From the NCBI GenBank assembly GCA_965260995.1, contig CBDHCD010000003.1, positions 1,488,001 through 1,552,000 on the forward strand: a DNA stretch of 64,000 bases. Direction: 5' to 3'. Below, one piece after another: positions 25,539 to 35,886 of this stretch. The translations under genes were made by a program, and so were the position numbers. This DNA comes from JBBROS01 sp965260995 (GTDB lineage Bacteria; Pseudomonadota; Alphaproteobacteria; Acetobacterales; Acetobacteraceae). The notes under the pieces are model-generated. The model was not told the origin of the DNA, searched no databases, and worked only from the letters and a program-made list of their open reading frames with translations. How positions within the stretch are numbered: the stretch's first letter is position 1; every line of letters starts with the position of its first letter.

Positions 25539-28499
25539 TCATGCAAACTGCGGCCGACATTGCGACGGCGGGCGGTCGCGCGCAAGGCGCAGCAGGACAT
25601 CGTTGACCACGGGGGGCGCGAGGCCGAGCGGCAGCAGCCAGCCGCGGCCGGTGCGGCGGACGCGCTCGGCCTGCGCCCCGAGGTCGAACACAGCGGCCGG
25701 CAGCCCGGCCCGCCACGCCTCAGTCAGCGCCAGGCACCAGGTTTCGGGCCAGACGGACGGGATGAAGGCGAGGTGGGCGCGCTGGGCGCGGATCAGGGCG
25801 ACCGCCTCGGCCTCGTCGTACTCGCCGGTGACGAAGGCGGGGCCGGCGGCCATCAGGCGCTCGTCGTCGGCGGTGAAGCCGACCACCACGAACTCGATCG
25901 GCAGGCGGCGGGCGCGGGCGTCGCGGGCGCAGCCGAGCAGCACGTCGAGGCCCTTCTCGACGCCGACCGCGCCGACGACCGCGACTCGGCAGACGGCCTC
26001 GGGCGGCGGTGGCGACGGTGGCGGCAGGCCGGCGTCGTCGTCCCACGGCTCGACGGTGGGGCGCACGCCGGGGAAATGCCTGGCGATGCGGACGGCGGCG
26101 TCCCGCGAGGGGGCGATGACCTGGGCGGCCCGGCCCAGCTCGCCGGCTGAGCGCGCCAGCAACTCGGGCACGGACGGGTCGTCTTCCAGCAGGCTGCCGA
26201 GGTCGGCGACGCAGGCCTCGCAGCCGGCCACGTCCGGCTCGCCGCAGTAGCGCCGGCCGGTGCTGACGAGGGCGATGCGCGGGCAGAAGCGGGCGTAGTC
26301 GTGGACGACGCTGACCAGGGGGATGCCGAGGTGGGTGGCGAGGTCCGGCAGCGCGTGATGGTGGCCCAGCAGGTGGTGCAGCTCGAGGCGGGCGGGGCGG
26401 TCGGGGCGGAGCAGGCGGGCGAGCGCCGGCAGCGCGCCGGGCATGGCGAAGGTGAGGCCGGGAAACGCCGGGCCGCCCGGCTGCTCGACGCGGACGGCGG
26501 GCGCCCCGGCCGGGGTGCGGTGCGGGCGCAAGACGACCGGGCGCTGGCCGTCGGCGGCGGCGGCGGCCGCGCGACGGGCGACGACGCGCTCGACGCCGCC
26601 GCCGCCACCGTGGGTGGCGAGGATGACAGCGCCGCCGGGGCGACGGGCGGCGGCCCAGCGCAGCGCGTCCATGCGCTGCCAGGCGGGGTGCAGCGGGTCG
26701 TCGGCCTGGTGGCGCGCGACGAGGGCGTCGTAGCCAGGGTGGAGCCGGGCGAGGATGGCGGCGTTGCGGCGCATCAGGTGCTCGCGCCCCGCGCCGAACG
26801 ACGTGGCCCCGGCGTGGCCGACGAACACGCCGAGGGCGGCGACGCTGCGCCAGCCGCGGTGGCGCGCGCGCAGGCAGAGGTCGTTCTCCTCGCCGTAGCC
26901 CTGGGCGAACACGTCCTCGCGCAACAGGCCGACCTGGTCGAGGCAGTCACGCCGCAGGTAGAGGCAGAAACCGACGCCGACCGGCAGGTCGGCCGTGGCC
27001 GCGCCGTTGGCGCGTTGGGCGAGGGCGTCGGCGGCGATGACGGCCGCGAGGTCGGGCACCGGGTTGCCGCCGGCCGGGTCGGGGTAGCTGACCACCGTGC
27101 CGTCGTTGGTCAGCGGGGTGGCGGTGCCGACGTCGTCCGCGCTGTAGGCGGCGGCGCGCAGCCGGCCGAGCCAGCCGGGGGGGACCAGCGTGTCGCTGTT
27201 GAGCAGCACCGCGTCTCGGCCGGCGGCGGCGCGCAGCCCGGCGTTGGCGGCACCGGGGAAGCCGCGGTTATCCGGCAGGCGTAGCAGGGTGATGCGGCGG
27301 CGGGCGGCGAGGCGGCGCAGGGCGTCGGCCAGCGCCCGGTCGGGCGAGGCGTCATCGACGACGATGACCCGGGTGCCGCGCGGGACGCTGGCGAGAACGG
27401 ACTCGAGGCAGGCCAGGGTCTCGGCCAGGCCGCGATAGACCGGGATGACGACGTCGGCCGGCGGCCGCGCCGCGCCCGGCACGGGCCGCGGGCCGATCAC
27501 GTCGGCCCAGACCGGGGCGAAACCGGCGTGGGCCGGGTCGCCGGCGGCGCGGGATTCGAGGTCCGGGTCGAGCGGGCTGCCGAGCAGGTGACGCCCGTCC
27601 GGGCCGAGCACGCTCACGGGCGCGCCGAGCGCGGCGACGGCGGTGGCGGACAGATCGATCCGGCGCGGGCGCGCGAGGGCGCGGCCGTGGCGAACGTCGT
27701 CGGCCCAGGCGGCGGGGCGCAGGCGGCGCTGGCCGAGCGGCCCTTCAAGGCGCAGCTCGGGCGGCCGGCGCGGGTCGGCCGGGCGCCAGGCCCAGCCGCG
27801 GATGCCGCCGCCGTCGGCCTCGACGAAGCCCTCGACGCCGGCGAAGGCGCGGACGGGGAGCGGGCTGCCGAGGGCCGGGCCGGCGGGACCGTCCACGTCG
27901 AGGACGCCGGCGGCGCGCCAACCCGGCGGCAGCCGCGCCGTCCCGCGCGACCAAGCGAGGCGAAGGAGCGCCCCATCCAGGCGGACCTCGGTGGGGCGCG
28001 ACGGGCCGGCATGGAGCACGCCCTCGGTGGTCAGGCCGCACCAGCCCTCGGCGGGAGCCAAGGCGGCGGCGAGGCCGCGCAGCGTGGGGGTGGGAACGCT
28101 AGAGCGCAGGGCGGCGGCGAGGGCGGCACGGGCCTCGGCGGGTCGGCCGAGGAGGTGGGCGCAGGCGGCGAGGCCGGACCAGGCCTCGACCGCGCCGTGC
28201 CGCCCGGCCTGGCGGCGGAACAGGTCGGCGGCCTGGTCCGGCGCGCCATCCCGCAGCAGGGCGGCGGCGAGGGCGAGGGCGACCATGCCGTCCTCCGGGG
28301 CGAGGCGGTGGGCGCGGCCGAGCCAGCGGCGGGCCTCCGCGGGGTCGGCGGCGGAATCGGCGGCGGCGTCGGCGGCCTGGTCGGCGACTTGGGCGCGACG
28401 CCAGGCCTGTTGCGCGAGGTCCTGCGCCAAGTCGTCGCGGGTGCGCGTGCGGCGGCGCTCGGCCCGGGCTTCGACGTCGGACAGCAGGGCGTTGCTCAT
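25539..28499 (-). CDS. TPR-GT2-GT4 fusion glycosyltransferase
   Basis: 986 residues. The N-terminal about 150 residues are TPR-like Ala-rich helices (RRWLGRAHRLAPEDGMVALALAAALLRDG). A beta-rich linker follows (about 155-335). A GT2 domain starts at about 345 (DVVIPVYRGLAETLACLESVL, VIVVDDASPD, LLNSDTLVPPGWL, FAQGYGEENDLCLRARHRGW). A GT4-type domain fills the C-terminus (ILATHGGGGGVERV, VAVVGAVGVEKGLDVLLGCA, IPSVWPETWCLALTEAWRAGLP). It probably builds a multi-sugar chain on a surface polymer or protein. Confidence 0.85.
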   Translation of the reverse strand: MSNALLSDVEARAERRRTRTRDDLAQDLAQQAWRRAQVADQAADAAADSAADPAEARRWLGRAHRLAPEDGMVALALAAALLRDGAPDQAADLFRRQAGRHGAVEAWSGLAACAHLLGRPAEARAALAAALRSSVPTPTLRGLAAALAPAEGWCGLTTEGVLHAGPSRPTEVRLDGALLRLAWSRGTARLPPGWRAAGVLDVDGPAGPALGSPLPVRAFAGVEGFVEADGGGIRGWAWRPADPRRPPELRLEGPLGQRRLRPAAWADDVRHGRALARPRRIDLSATAVAALGAPVSVLGPDGRHLLGSPLDPDLESRAAGDPAHAGFAPVWADVIGPRPVPGAARPPADVVIPVYRGLAETLACLESVLASVPRGTRVIVVDDASPDRALADALRRLAARRRITLLRLPDNRGFPGAANAGLRAAAGRDAVLLNSDTLVPPGWLGRLRAAAYSADDVGTATPLTNDGTVVSYPDPAGGNPVPDLAAVIAADALAQRANGAATADLPVGVGFCLYLRRDCLDQVGLLREDVFAQGYGEENDLCLRARHRGWRSVAALGVFVGHAGATSFGAGREHLMRRNAAILARLHPGYDALVARHQADDPLHPAWQRMDALRWAAARRPGGAVILATHGGGGGVERVVARRAAAAAADGQRPVVLRPHRTPAGAPAVRVEQPGGPAFPGLTFAMPGALPALARLLRPDRPARLELHHLLGHHHALPDLATHLGIPLVSVVHDYARFCPRIALVSTGRRYCGEPDVAGCEACVADLGSLLEDDPSVPELLARSAGELGRAAQVIAPSRDAAVRIARHFPGVRPTVEPWDDDAGLPPPSPPPPEAVCRVAVVGAVGVEKGLDVLLGCARDARARRLPIEFVVVGFTADDERLMAAGPAFVTGEYDEAEAVALIRAQRAHLAFIPSVWPETWCLALTEAWRAGLPAAVFDLGAQAERVRRTGRGWLLPLGLAPPVVNDVLLRLARDRPPSQCRPQFA

Positions 28500-28618
28500 C
28501 GGAGCCGGGTCATGCCCCGGCGCGGAGGCGGCGTCCAGGGGTTAAGGTCCGGGGGCAAGGGTTGCGCGGGGAGGCCCGCGCGCCCCGGCGCATGGCCCGA
28601 CCGGGCGGGATCATGCCC

Positions 28619-28716
28619 CAGGTCGGTCTCGGCCTGGCCGGACGCGCTCCCGGGTCTGGCCGGACGAGGCAGCCGCGTGGAACAAAGCCTCAGGGCGGCT
28701 CCACGTGAAGTGAGGC
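28619..28716. repeat. Intergenic repeat, diverged copy
   Basis: Contains GGCCTGGCCGGACGCGCTC, a second TGGCCGGACG and AGGGCGGCTCCACG, as in the family at 1621. It lies between the ends/starts of the glycosyltransferase and prfC genes and coincides with the switch of strand base bias. Confidence 0.5.
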
Positions 28717-28720
28717 CACC

Positions 28721-30256
28721 CTAGGCCGCGACCGCTTCCGCCCGCACATCCTTGATATCGCGGAACGTCAACGCCTCGTGCTGCTCCGCCGCCCGGTTCA
28801 TCATGAAGGCCGAGCTGGCCAGGAACACCGGGTCGCCGTCCACGTCGTCCGCCATGCCGGTCCGGTTCTGCGCCACGAACCGTTCCAGCGGCCCCCGCTC
28901 GCCCGTCACCCAGCGCGCCAAGGCGTAGGGCACCGGCTCGAAGCCGATCGCCACGCCGTACTCCCCGCCCAACCGCGCTTGCAGCACGTCGAGCTGCAGC
29001 GTCCCCACCACGCCGACGATGGGCTGGCTCCCGTCCTGCGGCCGGAACAACTGCACCACGCCTTCCTCGGCCAGTTCCTGCAACGCCTGGCGCAGCTTCT
29101 TGGCCTTCATCGCGTCGTCGAGCCGGACCCGGCGCAGGATCTCCGGCGCGAAGTGCGGCACGCCGACGAAGTTCAGCCCCTCGTCCTCCGTCAACGTGTC
29201 GCCGATCCGCAACGTGCCGTGGTTCGGTATCCCCACTACGTCCCCCGCGAACGCCTCCTCCGCGATCTGCCGGTCGCGCGCGAAGAAGAATTGCGGCGCG
29301 TGCAGCGGGATTTGCTTGCCCGTCCGCACCTGCCGCAGCCGCATCCCCCGCACCAGCCGCCCCGAGCACACGCGGGCGAAGGCGATGCGGTCGCGGTGGT
29401 TGGGGTCCATGTTGGCCTGGATCTTGAACACGAGCGCCGTCAGCTTGTCCTCGGTCGCCTCGACGGTGCGGCTGTCCGCCGGCTGCGCCCGAGGGGCCGG
29501 GCCGAAGGCCACCAGGCTGTCCAGCAGGTCGCTGACCCCGATCTCCTTGATCGCGCTGCCGAAGAACACCGGCGTCAGCGTGCCCTGGTCGAACGCGGCG
29601 CGGTCGAACTCCGGCAGCGCCGCCCGCACCAGTTCCAGCTCCTCGTCCAGTTGGATCAGCCGCGGGTCGCTCTGGGCCAACGGCTCGACGAGGCGCAGGT
29701 CGCGCGTCCGCACGTCGTAGGTGCCGGCGAACGTCGCCGCCCGCCCGACCGGCCAGGTCACCGGCGCGGTGTCGAGCGCCAGCGTGTTCGCCACCTCGTC
29801 CACGATCTCGAACGGGTCGCGCGCCTCGCGGTCCATCTTGTTGACGAAGGTGAGGATCGGGATGTCGCGCAGGCGGCAGATCTCGAACAGCTTGCGGGTC
29901 CGCGCCTCGATCCCCTTGGCTGCGTCGATCACCATCACCGCGCTGTCCACCGCCGTCAGCGTTCGGTAGGTGTCCTCGCTGAAATCCTCGTGGCCCGGCG
30001 TGTCCAGCAGGTTGAACACGCACCCGCCGTACTCGAACGTCATCACCGAGGTCACGACCGAGATGCCCCGGTCGCGCTCGATGCCCATCCAGTCGGAGCG
30101 CGTCCGCCGCCGCTCGCCCTTGGCGCGGACGTTGCCGGCGAGCTGGATCGCGCCGCCCGCCCGCAGCAGCCGCTCGGTCAGCGTGGTCTTGCCGGCGTCG
30201 GGGTGCGAGATGATCGCGAACGTCCGCCGCCGGGCGATTTCTTGCGTGGGTGTCAT
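28721..30256 (-). CDS. prfC: Peptide chain release factor 3
   Basis: 511 residues, translational GTPase. IISHPDAGKTTLTERLLRAGG (G1), DTPGHEDFSEDTYRTL (G3) and TFVNKMDREARDP (G4) are intact, with the RF3-specific SDWMGIERDRGISV and the C-terminal PVPYALARWV block. It recycles RF1/RF2 after termination. It is monocistronic by position. Confidence 0.96.
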   Translation of the reverse strand: MTPTQEIARRRTFAIISHPDAGKTTLTERLLRAGGAIQLAGNVRAKGERRRTRSDWMGIERDRGISVVTSVMTFEYGGCVFNLLDTPGHEDFSEDTYRTLTAVDSAVMVIDAAKGIEARTRKLFEICRLRDIPILTFVNKMDREARDPFEIVDEVANTLALDTAPVTWPVGRAATFAGTYDVRTRDLRLVEPLAQSDPRLIQLDEELELVRAALPEFDRAAFDQGTLTPVFFGSAIKEIGVSDLLDSLVAFGPAPRAQPADSRTVEATEDKLTALVFKIQANMDPNHRDRIAFARVCSGRLVRGMRLRQVRTGKQIPLHAPQFFFARDRQIAEEAFAGDVVGIPNHGTLRIGDTLTEDEGLNFVGVPHFAPEILRRVRLDDAMKAKKLRQALQELAEEGVVQLFRPQDGSQPIVGVVGTLQLDVLQARLGGEYGVAIGFEPVPYALARWVTGERGPLERFVAQNRTGMADDVDGDPVFLASSAFMMNRAAEQHEALTFRDIKDVRAEAVAA

Positions 30257-30398
30257 GCGGCCCTAGATGGGCCTCCCCTCCCGCCAACGGGAGAGGAGGA
30301 CGCCGATTGCCGTGAGCAGACCGCGCCGGTCACTGCAAAGGGGACACGCGTGTCAGCGCGCGTGGAACGCGTCGTTCACCGCGCGTAGAACGCGTCAT

Positions 30399-31016
30399 TT
30401 ACCGCGAGTAGAACTCGACCACCAGGTTCGGCTCCATCGTCACCGGGTAGGGCACGTCGCCCAGCTTCGGCGCTCGGCCGAAGCGGCCCTTCATCGCCCG
30501 GTGGTCCACGTCCATGTAGTCCGGCACGTCCCGCTCGCCGCTCTGCGTCGCGTCCAGCACCACGCCCAACTGCTTGGACTTCTCCCGCACCTCGATCTCG
30601 TCGCCGTCCTTGACCAGGAAGCTCGAGATGTTGACCTTGCGGCCGTTGACCATGATATGCCCGTGGTTGACGAACTGCCGCGCCGCGAACGGCGTGATGG
30701 CGAACTTCATCCGGTACACCACCGCGTCCAGCCGCCGCTCCAGCAGCTCGATCAGGTTCTCGCTGGTGTCGCCCTTGCGGCGCACCGCTTCCTCGTAGTA
30801 CTTGCGGAATTGCTTCTCGCCGATGTTGCCGTAGTAGCCCTTCAGCTTCTGCTTGGCCATCAACTGGATGCCGAAGTCGGTCGGCTTCTGCTTGCGGCGC
30901 TGCCCGTGCTGGCCCGGCCCGTAATCGCGCTTGTTGATCGGCGACTTGGCCCGGCCCCACAGGTTGACGCCCAGCCGGCGGTTGATCTTGTACTTGCTCT
31001 CAGCGCGCTTGGTCAT
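30399..31016 (-). CDS. rpsD: 30S ribosomal protein S4
   Basis: 205 residues from the ATG at 31016 (MTKRAESKYKINRRLGVNLW); the frame continues further upstream but the conserved start is here. The S4 RNA-binding motif (LERRLDAVVYRMKFA, RQFVNHGHIMVNGRKVNI) is intact. It stands alone, as in many alphaproteobacteria where rpsD lies outside the alpha operon. Confidence 0.97.
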   Translation of the reverse strand: MTKRAESKYKINRRLGVNLWGRAKSPINKRDYGPGQHGQRRKQKPTDFGIQLMAKQKLKGYYGNIGEKQFRKYYEEAVRRKGDTSENLIELLERRLDAVVYRMKFAITPFAARQFVNHGHIMVNGRKVNISSFLVKDGDEIEVREKSKQLGVVLDATQSGERDVPDYMDVDHRAMKGRFGRAPKLGDVPYPVTMEPNLVVEFYSR

Positions 31017-31199
31017 GCGCCGCACTCCATTCTGTCCGCGCGCAGCCTCGCCGCGTCGCTTGTTGCACCGGTATGCCAACCTGCGCGCAAGTTGGCGGGA
31101 CCAAGCCCCAGAGGCCCGTCCACGTTCCCGGCAATGCCGGGCGCTCTACGCGGCGACGCCTGCCTTGTCAAACCGTCGGCGGTGGCTAACTTGCGCGCC

Positions 31200-31412
31200 A
31201 TGGTCACCCGCGGCGACATCCTCTGGCTCGGCATCGCGTCCGGCACCACTGGCGGCCTGATCGGCGGCCTGATGCTCGGCATCGGCATGGACCTCGCGGT
31301 GAACGGCCAGCCGCTCGGCCTGATCCTCGTCACCATCGGCGCGCCCGCCTCCGCCCTGATCGGCTGGGTGCTCGCCCGCCGCCTCGCGAAGCAGCTTCCT
31401 AATTCAAGTTAA
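31200..31412 (+). CDS. Small two-helix membrane protein
   Basis: 70 residues. Two Gly-rich transmembrane helices (LWLGIASGTTGGLIGGLMLGIGM and LGLILVTIGAPASALIGWVLA) with a basic tail (RRLAKQL). ATG 31200 is used. The family was not recognised. It is divergent from rpsD across about 180 bases. Confidence 0.6.
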   Translation: MVTRGDILWLGIASGTTGGLIGGLMLGIGMDLAVNGQPLGLILVTIGAPASALIGWVLARRLAKQLPNSS

Positions 31413-31462
31413 CAGATCTCAATCAGTTCGCTAGCACATCGGGATCGTAGGTAGGACATTTG

Positions 31463-31858
31463 CTAATCTTGTGGAACAACGATTAACGGTGAGCTATAGG
31501 GACTGCCCGCGCCATAGGGGTTATTTATACTTTCTGATGAACATCGATTACCATAACGTCCAAATGGATTACTGACACTATCAGCGTCGTACGGATTGTT
31601 GCTTAAACGCCCTCTATAGTTCCCGTTATGGTCATAGAGTTTCGGTGCGTTGCTCGCATAAGGATTGTTTGCTGAATCGTTGCTATACGGTGAACCATAC
31701 CGTCCATACGGATTATTGACACTATCTGATCTGTAAGGAGAACCAGCACCATATGGATTATTAATGCAACGTGAATCATAGGGACAAGCTTGTGCGAGTA
31801 GGTTCTTGGGTAAGAGTGACAGCGCCGCGAAAATAGCTATCAGAACCACTCGAGCCAT
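31463..31858 (-). CDS. Secreted NNPYG-repeat protein
   Basis: 131 residues: a signal peptide (VVLIAIFAALSLLPKNLLA) and then a chain built from repeats of the type (S)xNNPYGxxGSPY, with single variants SNPFGRYG and NNPYDADS. Two cysteines occur early (ACPYDSRC). Similar small NNPYG proteins occur in Bradyrhizobium-type genomes as unassigned secreted proteins (recalled, not checked). The gene and its flanks (31.41-31.98 kb) are much AT-richer than the neighbours, a sign of transfer. Confidence 0.7.
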   Translation of the reverse strand: MARVVLIAIFAALSLLPKNLLAQACPYDSRCINNPYGAGSPYRSDSVNNPYGRYGSPYSNDSANNPYASNAPKLYDHNGNYRGRLSNNPYDADSVSNPFGRYGNRCSSESINNPYGAGSPYSSPLIVVPQD

Positions 31859-31987
31859 TACAGAAGCTTTTTAATACAACAACGTTATAGAACGATACCG
31901 GAAGAGTAGCAAGCGGAATTGTCGGTACTTTCACCTACTTTAGAGTTGAGATACAATACGGTAGATAACCGCTCTCAATCTCAATCG

Positions 31988-32809
31988 CTAAGCCGACCCG
32001 CTCTCCTCAACTTCCCGCGTCAGCTCGTCCTCGAACCGCCCCAGCCGCCGCCGCCCCAGCGCCAGCCCGGCCACCATCCCGTGCAAGGTCCGCAGTTCCT
32101 GCTCCGTCACCTCCCCCCGCTGGAACAGGTGCCGGACGTTCCGCACCATCCCCGGCCGCTTCGGCGCGTTGCGCAGGAACCCGCACGCGTCGAGCTGATC
32201 GACCAGGTGAGCCAGGAACCGCTCCAACTCCCCCTTCGTCGCCACCCGCGTCCCGTGCGTCAGCAACTGCCGCCCCGGCGTCGCCTCCGCGGCCGTCCAC
32301 CACTCGTAGGCCAGCACCATCACCGCCTGCGCCAGGTTGAGCGAATCGAACGCCGGGTTGAGCGGGTAGCGCACCAGCGTGTCCGCCTGCGCCAGGTCGT
32401 CGTTGTCGAGCCCGGCCCGCTCCGGCCCGAACAGCACCCCCGTGCGCAGCCCGCGCCCCTCCGCTTCCCGCAGCGCCGCCGCCGCCGCCCGCGCCGTCAG
32501 CAGCGGCTTGACCACGTGCCGCGGCCGCGGGCAGGTCGCGAGCACCCGCTGCAGGTCCGCCACCGCGCCCGCCACCGAGTCATGAACCGTCGCCTCGTCC
32601 AAGATGCGGTCCGCCCCCGACGCCGTGCGCCACGCCCGCTCCTGCGGCCAGCCGTCGCGCGGCGACACCAGCCGCAGGTGGAACAGCCCGCCGTTGGCCA
32701 TGCACCGCGCCACCGCGCCGATGTTGTCGGCGAGCTGCGGCCGCACCAGCACCACCACCGGGCTGGGGTCGTTCGGCCCCAGCGCCGCGCCGCCGTCCCG
32801 CCCGGTCAT
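31988..32809 (-). CDS. trmJ: TrmJ/LasT-type SPOUT tRNA methyltransferase
   Basis: 273 residues from ATG 32809 (MTGRDGG); the frame is open to 32854. VVVLVRPQLADNIGAVARCMANGG is the SPOUT N-terminus; TGVLFGPERAGLDNDDLAQAD and NPAFDSLNLAQAVMVLAYEWW form the knot and SAM site. It would 2'-O-methylate position 32 of tRNA. The C-terminal extension (about 90 residues) matches the bacterial TrmJ dimerisation region. Confidence 0.92.
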   Translation of the reverse strand: MTGRDGGAALGPNDPSPVVVLVRPQLADNIGAVARCMANGGLFHLRLVSPRDGWPQERAWRTASGADRILDEATVHDSVAGAVADLQRVLATCPRPRHVVKPLLTARAAAAALREAEGRGLRTGVLFGPERAGLDNDDLAQADTLVRYPLNPAFDSLNLAQAVMVLAYEWWTAAEATPGRQLLTHGTRVATKGELERFLAHLVDQLDACGFLRNAPKRPGMVRNVRHLFQRGEVTEQELRTLHGMVAGLALGRRRLGRFEDELTREVEESGSA

Positions 32810-32930
32810 GCCCGCCCGCGACGAAGCTGGTGACCGTGCCGCGCCGCCCAACAACCCCGGCGCAGGCCAAGCCGACGCGCGGTAGCGCCCGACGATCCCC
32901 GGTTGCGGCGAACCCTTCCGCCCGGTGGCG

Positions 32931-34322
32931 TCATGCCTCCGAAACGCGCCGCCACACCGTCACCCCCCCCGGCTTGTCCTCGAACGCCACCCCGCGCGCC
33001 AGCCAGGCCGCCCGGATCGCGTCCGCCCGCGTGAAATCCCGCGCCCGCCGCGCCGCCAGCCGCTCCGCGATGGCCGCCTCCACCGCCCCGGCGTCCACCC
33101 CGCCTTGGAACCAAGCGTCCGGCTCCTGCCGCAACAGCCCGAGCAGCCCCCCCGCCGCCCGCAGCCCGGCCGCCGCCGCCGCGTCCCCCGCCAGCGCCCG
33201 TCCTGCCAGCCCGTGCATCGCCGCCAGCGCCGCCGGCGTATTGAGGTCGTCGCACATCGCCTCCATGACTGCCCCTGGCACTGCCCCTGGCCCTGCCCCT
33301 GCCCCTGCCCCTGGCACGTCCATCTCCCCGCCCGGCGGCGCACCGCCCAGCGCCCGGTAGAACCGGTCCAACTCCCCCCGCGCCTCTCCCAGCCCATCCA
33401 GGCTGAACTCCAGCGTCGAACGATACTGCGCCTTCAGCAAGGCGAGTCGGATCGCCTCCCCCGGCGCCCGCTCCCGCGCCGCCGCGATGGTCGTGAAGTT
33501 GCCGAGCGACTTCGACATCTTCTCTCCCTCGCTCAGCAGCATCCCGTTGTGCAGCCACACCCGCGCGAACCCGCTCCCCGGCAGCGCGCACAGGCTCTGC
33601 GCCCGCTCGTTCTCATGATGCGGGAAGAGCAGGTCGCCTCCACCCCCGTGGATGTCGAACGTCTCGCCCAGGTAGCGCCACGCCATCGCGCTGCACTCGA
33701 TGTGCCAGCCCGGCCGCCCCCGCCCCCAAGGGCTGTCCCATCCCGGCAGCTCGGGCGGCGACGGCTTCCACAGCACGAAGTCGCCCGCCCCGCGCTTGTA
33801 GGGCGCGACCTCGACCCGCGCCCCCGCCAGCAGCTCGTCCGGGTTGCGCCCCGACAGCGCCCCGTAAGCCGCGAAGCTGTCGACGGCGAACAGCGCGTGC
33901 CCCGCCGCCGCGTAGGCGTGCCCCCCCTCGATCAGCCGGGTGATCAGTTCGATGATCTCCGCGATGTGCGCCGTCGCCCGCGGTTCGCGGTCGGGCGGCT
34001 GGTTGCCGAGCGCCGCCATGTCGGCGTGGAACTGCGCCGTCGTCCGCGCCGTCACCGCCTCGATCGCCTCGCCGGTTTCGGCCGCGCGCGCGTTGATCTT
34101 GTCGTCCACGTCGGTGATGTTGCGCACGTACGTCACGCGCGGGTAGAGCCGCCGCAGCAGCCGCGCCAGCACGTCGAACACCGTCATCCCGCGCGCGTTG
34201 CCGACGTGCGCCAGATCGTAGACCGTCGGCCCGCACACGTACATCCGGACGTGCGAGAGGTCGAGCGGCGCGAACGCCTCGCGCCGCCGGGTCATGCTGT
34301 TGTGGAGGGTGAGGGCCGGCAT
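32931..34322 (-). CDS. cysS: Cysteinyl-tRNA synthetase
   Basis: 463 residues. MYVCGPTVYDLAHVGNAR holds the zinc Cys and HIGH-equivalent, WHIECSAMAWRYLG and HHENERAQS the zinc ligands, and EGEKMSKSLGN the KMSKS loop. An Ala/Gly/Pro insertion after GEMDVP (33270-33320, GAGAGAGPGAVPGAV) is encoded by short near-repeats and sits at the catalytic-anticodon-domain junction. Otherwise normal. Confidence 0.96.
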   Translation of the reverse strand: MPALTLHNSMTRRREAFAPLDLSHVRMYVCGPTVYDLAHVGNARGMTVFDVLARLLRRLYPRVTYVRNITDVDDKINARAAETGEAIEAVTARTTAQFHADMAALGNQPPDREPRATAHIAEIIELITRLIEGGHAYAAAGHALFAVDSFAAYGALSGRNPDELLAGARVEVAPYKRGAGDFVLWKPSPPELPGWDSPWGRGRPGWHIECSAMAWRYLGETFDIHGGGGDLLFPHHENERAQSLCALPGSGFARVWLHNGMLLSEGEKMSKSLGNFTTIAAARERAPGEAIRLALLKAQYRSTLEFSLDGLGEARGELDRFYRALGGAPPGGEMDVPGAGAGAGPGAVPGAVMEAMCDDLNTPAALAAMHGLAGRALAGDAAAAAGLRAAGGLLGLLRQEPDAWFQGGVDAGAVEAAIAERLAARRARDFTRADAIRAAWLARGVAFEDKPGGVTVWRRVSEA

Positions 34323-35235
34323 GGCTCCTTTCTGGGGCGGGCCGCGACGCGTGGCAACGCCCGGCTCACGAGCCAGCGCCCGCCGACGCGATCAACGGTG
34401 GGCGGGCCTGTCCCCCGCCGCACGCCGAAACTGGCGCTGTTCGCTGCGCTGAGCATTGCCGTGATTTCACGCGACGGTTAGCCTGACATAAGCTTACGGA
34501 GAGACGTCGAATGCAGCAACGCTGGACGAGGCCATGGTCTTTAGAGTGGTCATTCGGCGTGCTGGCGATCGGCTTGATCGCCTGGGCTCGCGTTCCCTTT
34601 CCTGCCCTCGCCGACACGTTCGGCAACCAGCAGCGGGCGCTCGCCCTCATCACTGACACCGCTGATCGCATCTGCTCGGTCGTTCACGAGCGGGGCGAGG
34701 CGTCCAGTTCGGAGGCGCAAGGGCAGGTCCGCGCCCAACTGAGCGGCCTCGCCGCGCGCCTCGCCGACGCGGGCGTCAACGTGGCGGGAAGCATCAGCAA
34801 CGGGCGCTACGAAGGCGTGCTGCGCGAGCAACTCGCGGACACGCTCAAGAACAACGTTGAATGCAAGCTGAACGTGTTCAAATCCCTCCAAGCCAGGTTG
34901 GTGCCGACCTTGGTGGTCGAAGCATCGCCTTCTCAGGACTCGGGAACCTCGCAGCAGCCTCAGCAATCCGCTCAACCGGTGCTGGCGTCGCCGCCGTCAT
35001 CCAGCATTCCATCGGAGCGGGATTGCGCCGAAGATGGGCCTCTTCGAGCCTGTGCGACTGCCATTGCCGCGAACACGGGCGCGAAGGGCACTCTCACGAT
35101 TCTTCTCCGCATCCGGAACACCAGCCGCGAGGCGATAAGCGTCGCACTGATCGGCCCGCCTCCGAGCGTGGTGGCAAGCGACGGATCCCCGCTCGATCTT
35201 GCCTCGCCAGGAGTGAGAGGAATCGGAGGCTGTGG

Positions 35236-35243
35236 CAACATAA
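35236..35243. repeat. Target-site duplication, left (8 bp)
   Basis: CAACATAA directly before the left transposon end; identical to 39350-39357. Eight bases is the expected duplication for the IS1595 family. Confidence 0.92.
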
Positions 35244-35886
35244 GGCGATTAGGTAGTTGACAAACACGACGGATAGGGTAGGATTTCGGTCAAGGAGCTA
35301 AGCCGATGTCCCACCTGTCCGCCCTGCACTTCCACGACGAAGCCGCCGCCTTCCAGTTCCTTGAGGAAGCCCTTTGGCCGCACGGCCCCGTGTGCCCGCG
35401 CTGCGGTGGCCTGGATCGGATCACCGTCGTTAAGGGTGGACGTGCCGGCCTCCGCCGTTGCGGACCCTGCAAGCGTCAATTCACAGTCACGGTCGGCACC
35501 TTGTTCGAAAGCAGTCACGTGAAGCTGAACCTCTGGCTGCAAGCGGCCTACCTTCTGTGCAGCAGCAAGAAGGGGATCAGTAGCCACCAACTCATGCGCA
35601 TTCTGAATGTGCAGTATAAAACGGCATGGTTCATAACCCATCGCCTGCGTGAAGCGATGAAGTCCGGCAGCCTGCCTCCGATGGGCGGAGAAGGTGTCAC
35701 CGTCGAGATCGACGAGACGTTCATCGGCACAAAATATAAGAAGCCAGAAAGCGCGCGCGGCTATGCCCACAAGAACGCGATCATGACTCTTGTGCAGCGC
35801 GGCGGTTCTGCTCGGTCTTTCCATGTCAACGGCACCTCTTCGGCGGATTTGTTGCCGATCATCAAGGCGAACGTCGCGTCTGGCAC

